A program made the position numbers and the translations under genes. This document shows, one piece after another, positions 4,721 to 5,490 of a stretch of 5,490 nt of DNA. Position 1 is the first letter of the stretch. Each line of letters opens with the position of its first letter. Source of the stretch: Natrialbaceae archaeon (lineage in GTDB: Archaea > Halobacteriota > Halobacteria > Halobacteriales > Natrialbaceae); contig PUPA01000166.1 in assembly GCA_003552885.1 (NCBI GenBank), positions 1 to 5,490 on the forward strand, in the 5' to 3' direction. The notes under the pieces are model-generated. The model saw nothing but the letters and a program-made list of their open reading frames with translations. It was not told the DNA's origin and did not search any database.

Positions 4721-5490
4721 ATGTCCGGGAAGACCGTGTACGCCATCGCGAGCGGGAAAGGTGGCGTCGGAAAGACGACCGCGACGGTGAACCTCGGTGC
4801 CGCGATCGCCGCCGCGGGCGAGCGCGTGGCCGTCGTCGACACCGACCTGGGCATGGCGAACCTGGCGGGGTTCGTCAGCCTACGTGCGGAGACGACGACC
4901 CTCCACGAGGTGTTAGCCGGCGAGGCCGCCGTCGAAGATGCCACCTACCGGCTCGCGGAGGACCTCGTGGCGGTGCCGAGCGGGACGACCCTGGAGGAGT
5001 ACGCCCGGACGTCCCCCGAGGCGCTCGCGGCCGTCGTCGACCGGCTCCGGGAGGGAGTCGACCGCGTCTTACTCGACGTCGGGGCGGGAGTCAGCCACGA
5101 GACCGTCCTGCCACTCGGGCTCGCCGACGCCGTCGTCCTCGTCTCCACGCCCGAGCCCGCGGCCGTCCACGACACGAAAAAGACCGTCGAGCTGACCGAC
5201 CGCGCCGGCGGCACCGTCGCGGGGCTCGTGCTCAACCGCGTCCACGACGACGGCGTCTCCTCGGGCGCGATCGCCGACCGGCTGGGCGTCGAGTTGCTCG
5301 CGGAGGTCCCCGAGGATCCGGCGGTCCGGGACAGCGTCTTCGCCGGCACGCCGCTGGTCGTCGCCGAGCCGGAGTCACCCGCCGCGTTGGCCTACCGCCG
5401 GCTCGCCGCGACGCTGGCCGGCGTCGAGCCACCCGACGAGGAGGAGCCGGACGACGGAGCCGAGGAGACCGTCGCCGCCTCCGCCGACGA
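4721..5490 (+). CDS. MinD/ParA-family P-loop ATPase (incomplete at the window end)
   Basis: The first 256 codons are visible and open to the window edge with no stop. The family comprises ATP-dependent switches that position cell structures, such as division, chemosensory or motility machinery, by cycling on the membrane or nucleoid. The deviant Walker A is KGGVGKTT (13-20), with the signature Lys13 and the P-loop Lys18. Switch I reads DTDLGMANL (40-48, Asp40 and Asp42). The switch II region is LLDVGAG, where MinD proteins usually have D-x-P/A-A-G. VAGLVLNRV follows the usual nucleotide-base-binding region. The ATPase core ends near residue 237. After it comes an acidic, Pro/Glu/Asp-rich stretch (from PPDEEEPDD) that runs off the window, so any C-terminal membrane-targeting helix is unseen. 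Haloarchaea carry several MinD paralogs, and I cannot tell which one this is. The ATG at 4721 fits the promoter. It is divergently arranged with prf1. Confidence 0.92.
   Translation, partial: MSGKTVYAIASGKGGVGKTTATVNLGAAIAAAGERVAVVDTDLGMANLAGFVSLRAETTTLHEVLAGEAAVEDATYRLAEDLVAVPSGTTLEEYARTSPEALAAVVDRLREGVDRVLLDVGAGVSHETVLPLGLADAVVLVSTPEPAAVHDTKKTVELTDRAGGTVAGLVLNRVHDDGVSSGAIADRLGVELLAEVPEDPAVRDSVFAGTPLVVAEPESPAALAYRRLAATLAGVEPPDEEEPDDGAEETVAASAD

Noticed and set aside
1..5490. CRISPR array, insertion sequence, integrase or attachment site
   Set aside because: No spaced direct repeats, no transposase or integrase motifs and no terminal inverted repeats were seen. Genes and composition are uniform and chromosomal.

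Overview
This window looks like ordinary chromosome from a haloarchaeon (class Halobacteria). The GC content is very high. The proteins are rich in Asp and Glu and poor in Lys. Promoters are archaeal TATA boxes with short or no leaders. The gene families are archaeal: RadA, A-type ATP synthase subunit D, and release factor aRF1. I cannot name the genus from the sequence alone.

Layout from left to right. radA (21-1052, +) is the complete homologous-recombination ATPase. A 280-base gap follows (1053-1332). It is not empty: it holds a good TATA box and, starting at the expected distance from it, a run of four hairpins. This may be an unannotated small RNA or a structured leader of atpD. Next come atpD (1333-2025, +), the central-stalk subunit of the A-type ATP synthase, and a small zinc-ribbon protein (2026-2421, +) whose ATG directly follows the atpD stop codon. 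A short convergent junction separates these from a minus-strand pair. A secreted lipoprotein (2434-3273, -) has an acidic Gly/Glu tail made by a 21-base tandem repeat. Just upstream of it is prf1 (3318-4577, -), encoding aRF1 with intact NIKS and GGQ motifs. A 143-base divergent intergenic region (4578-4720) carries a promoter for prf1, a promoter for a MinD/ParA-family ATPase (4721 to past the window end, +) and an 8-base inverted repeat between them.

The genes do not form one pathway. They are housekeeping functions in DNA repair, energy, translation termination and cell organisation, plus one cell-envelope protein of unknown role. No mobile element, CRISPR array, tRNA or rRNA was seen, and I found no convincing new multi-gene system. 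The best candidates for a second look are the structured radA-atpD gap, the tight pairing of atpD with the zinc-ribbon gene away from other ATP synthase genes, and the repeat-built lipoprotein tail.
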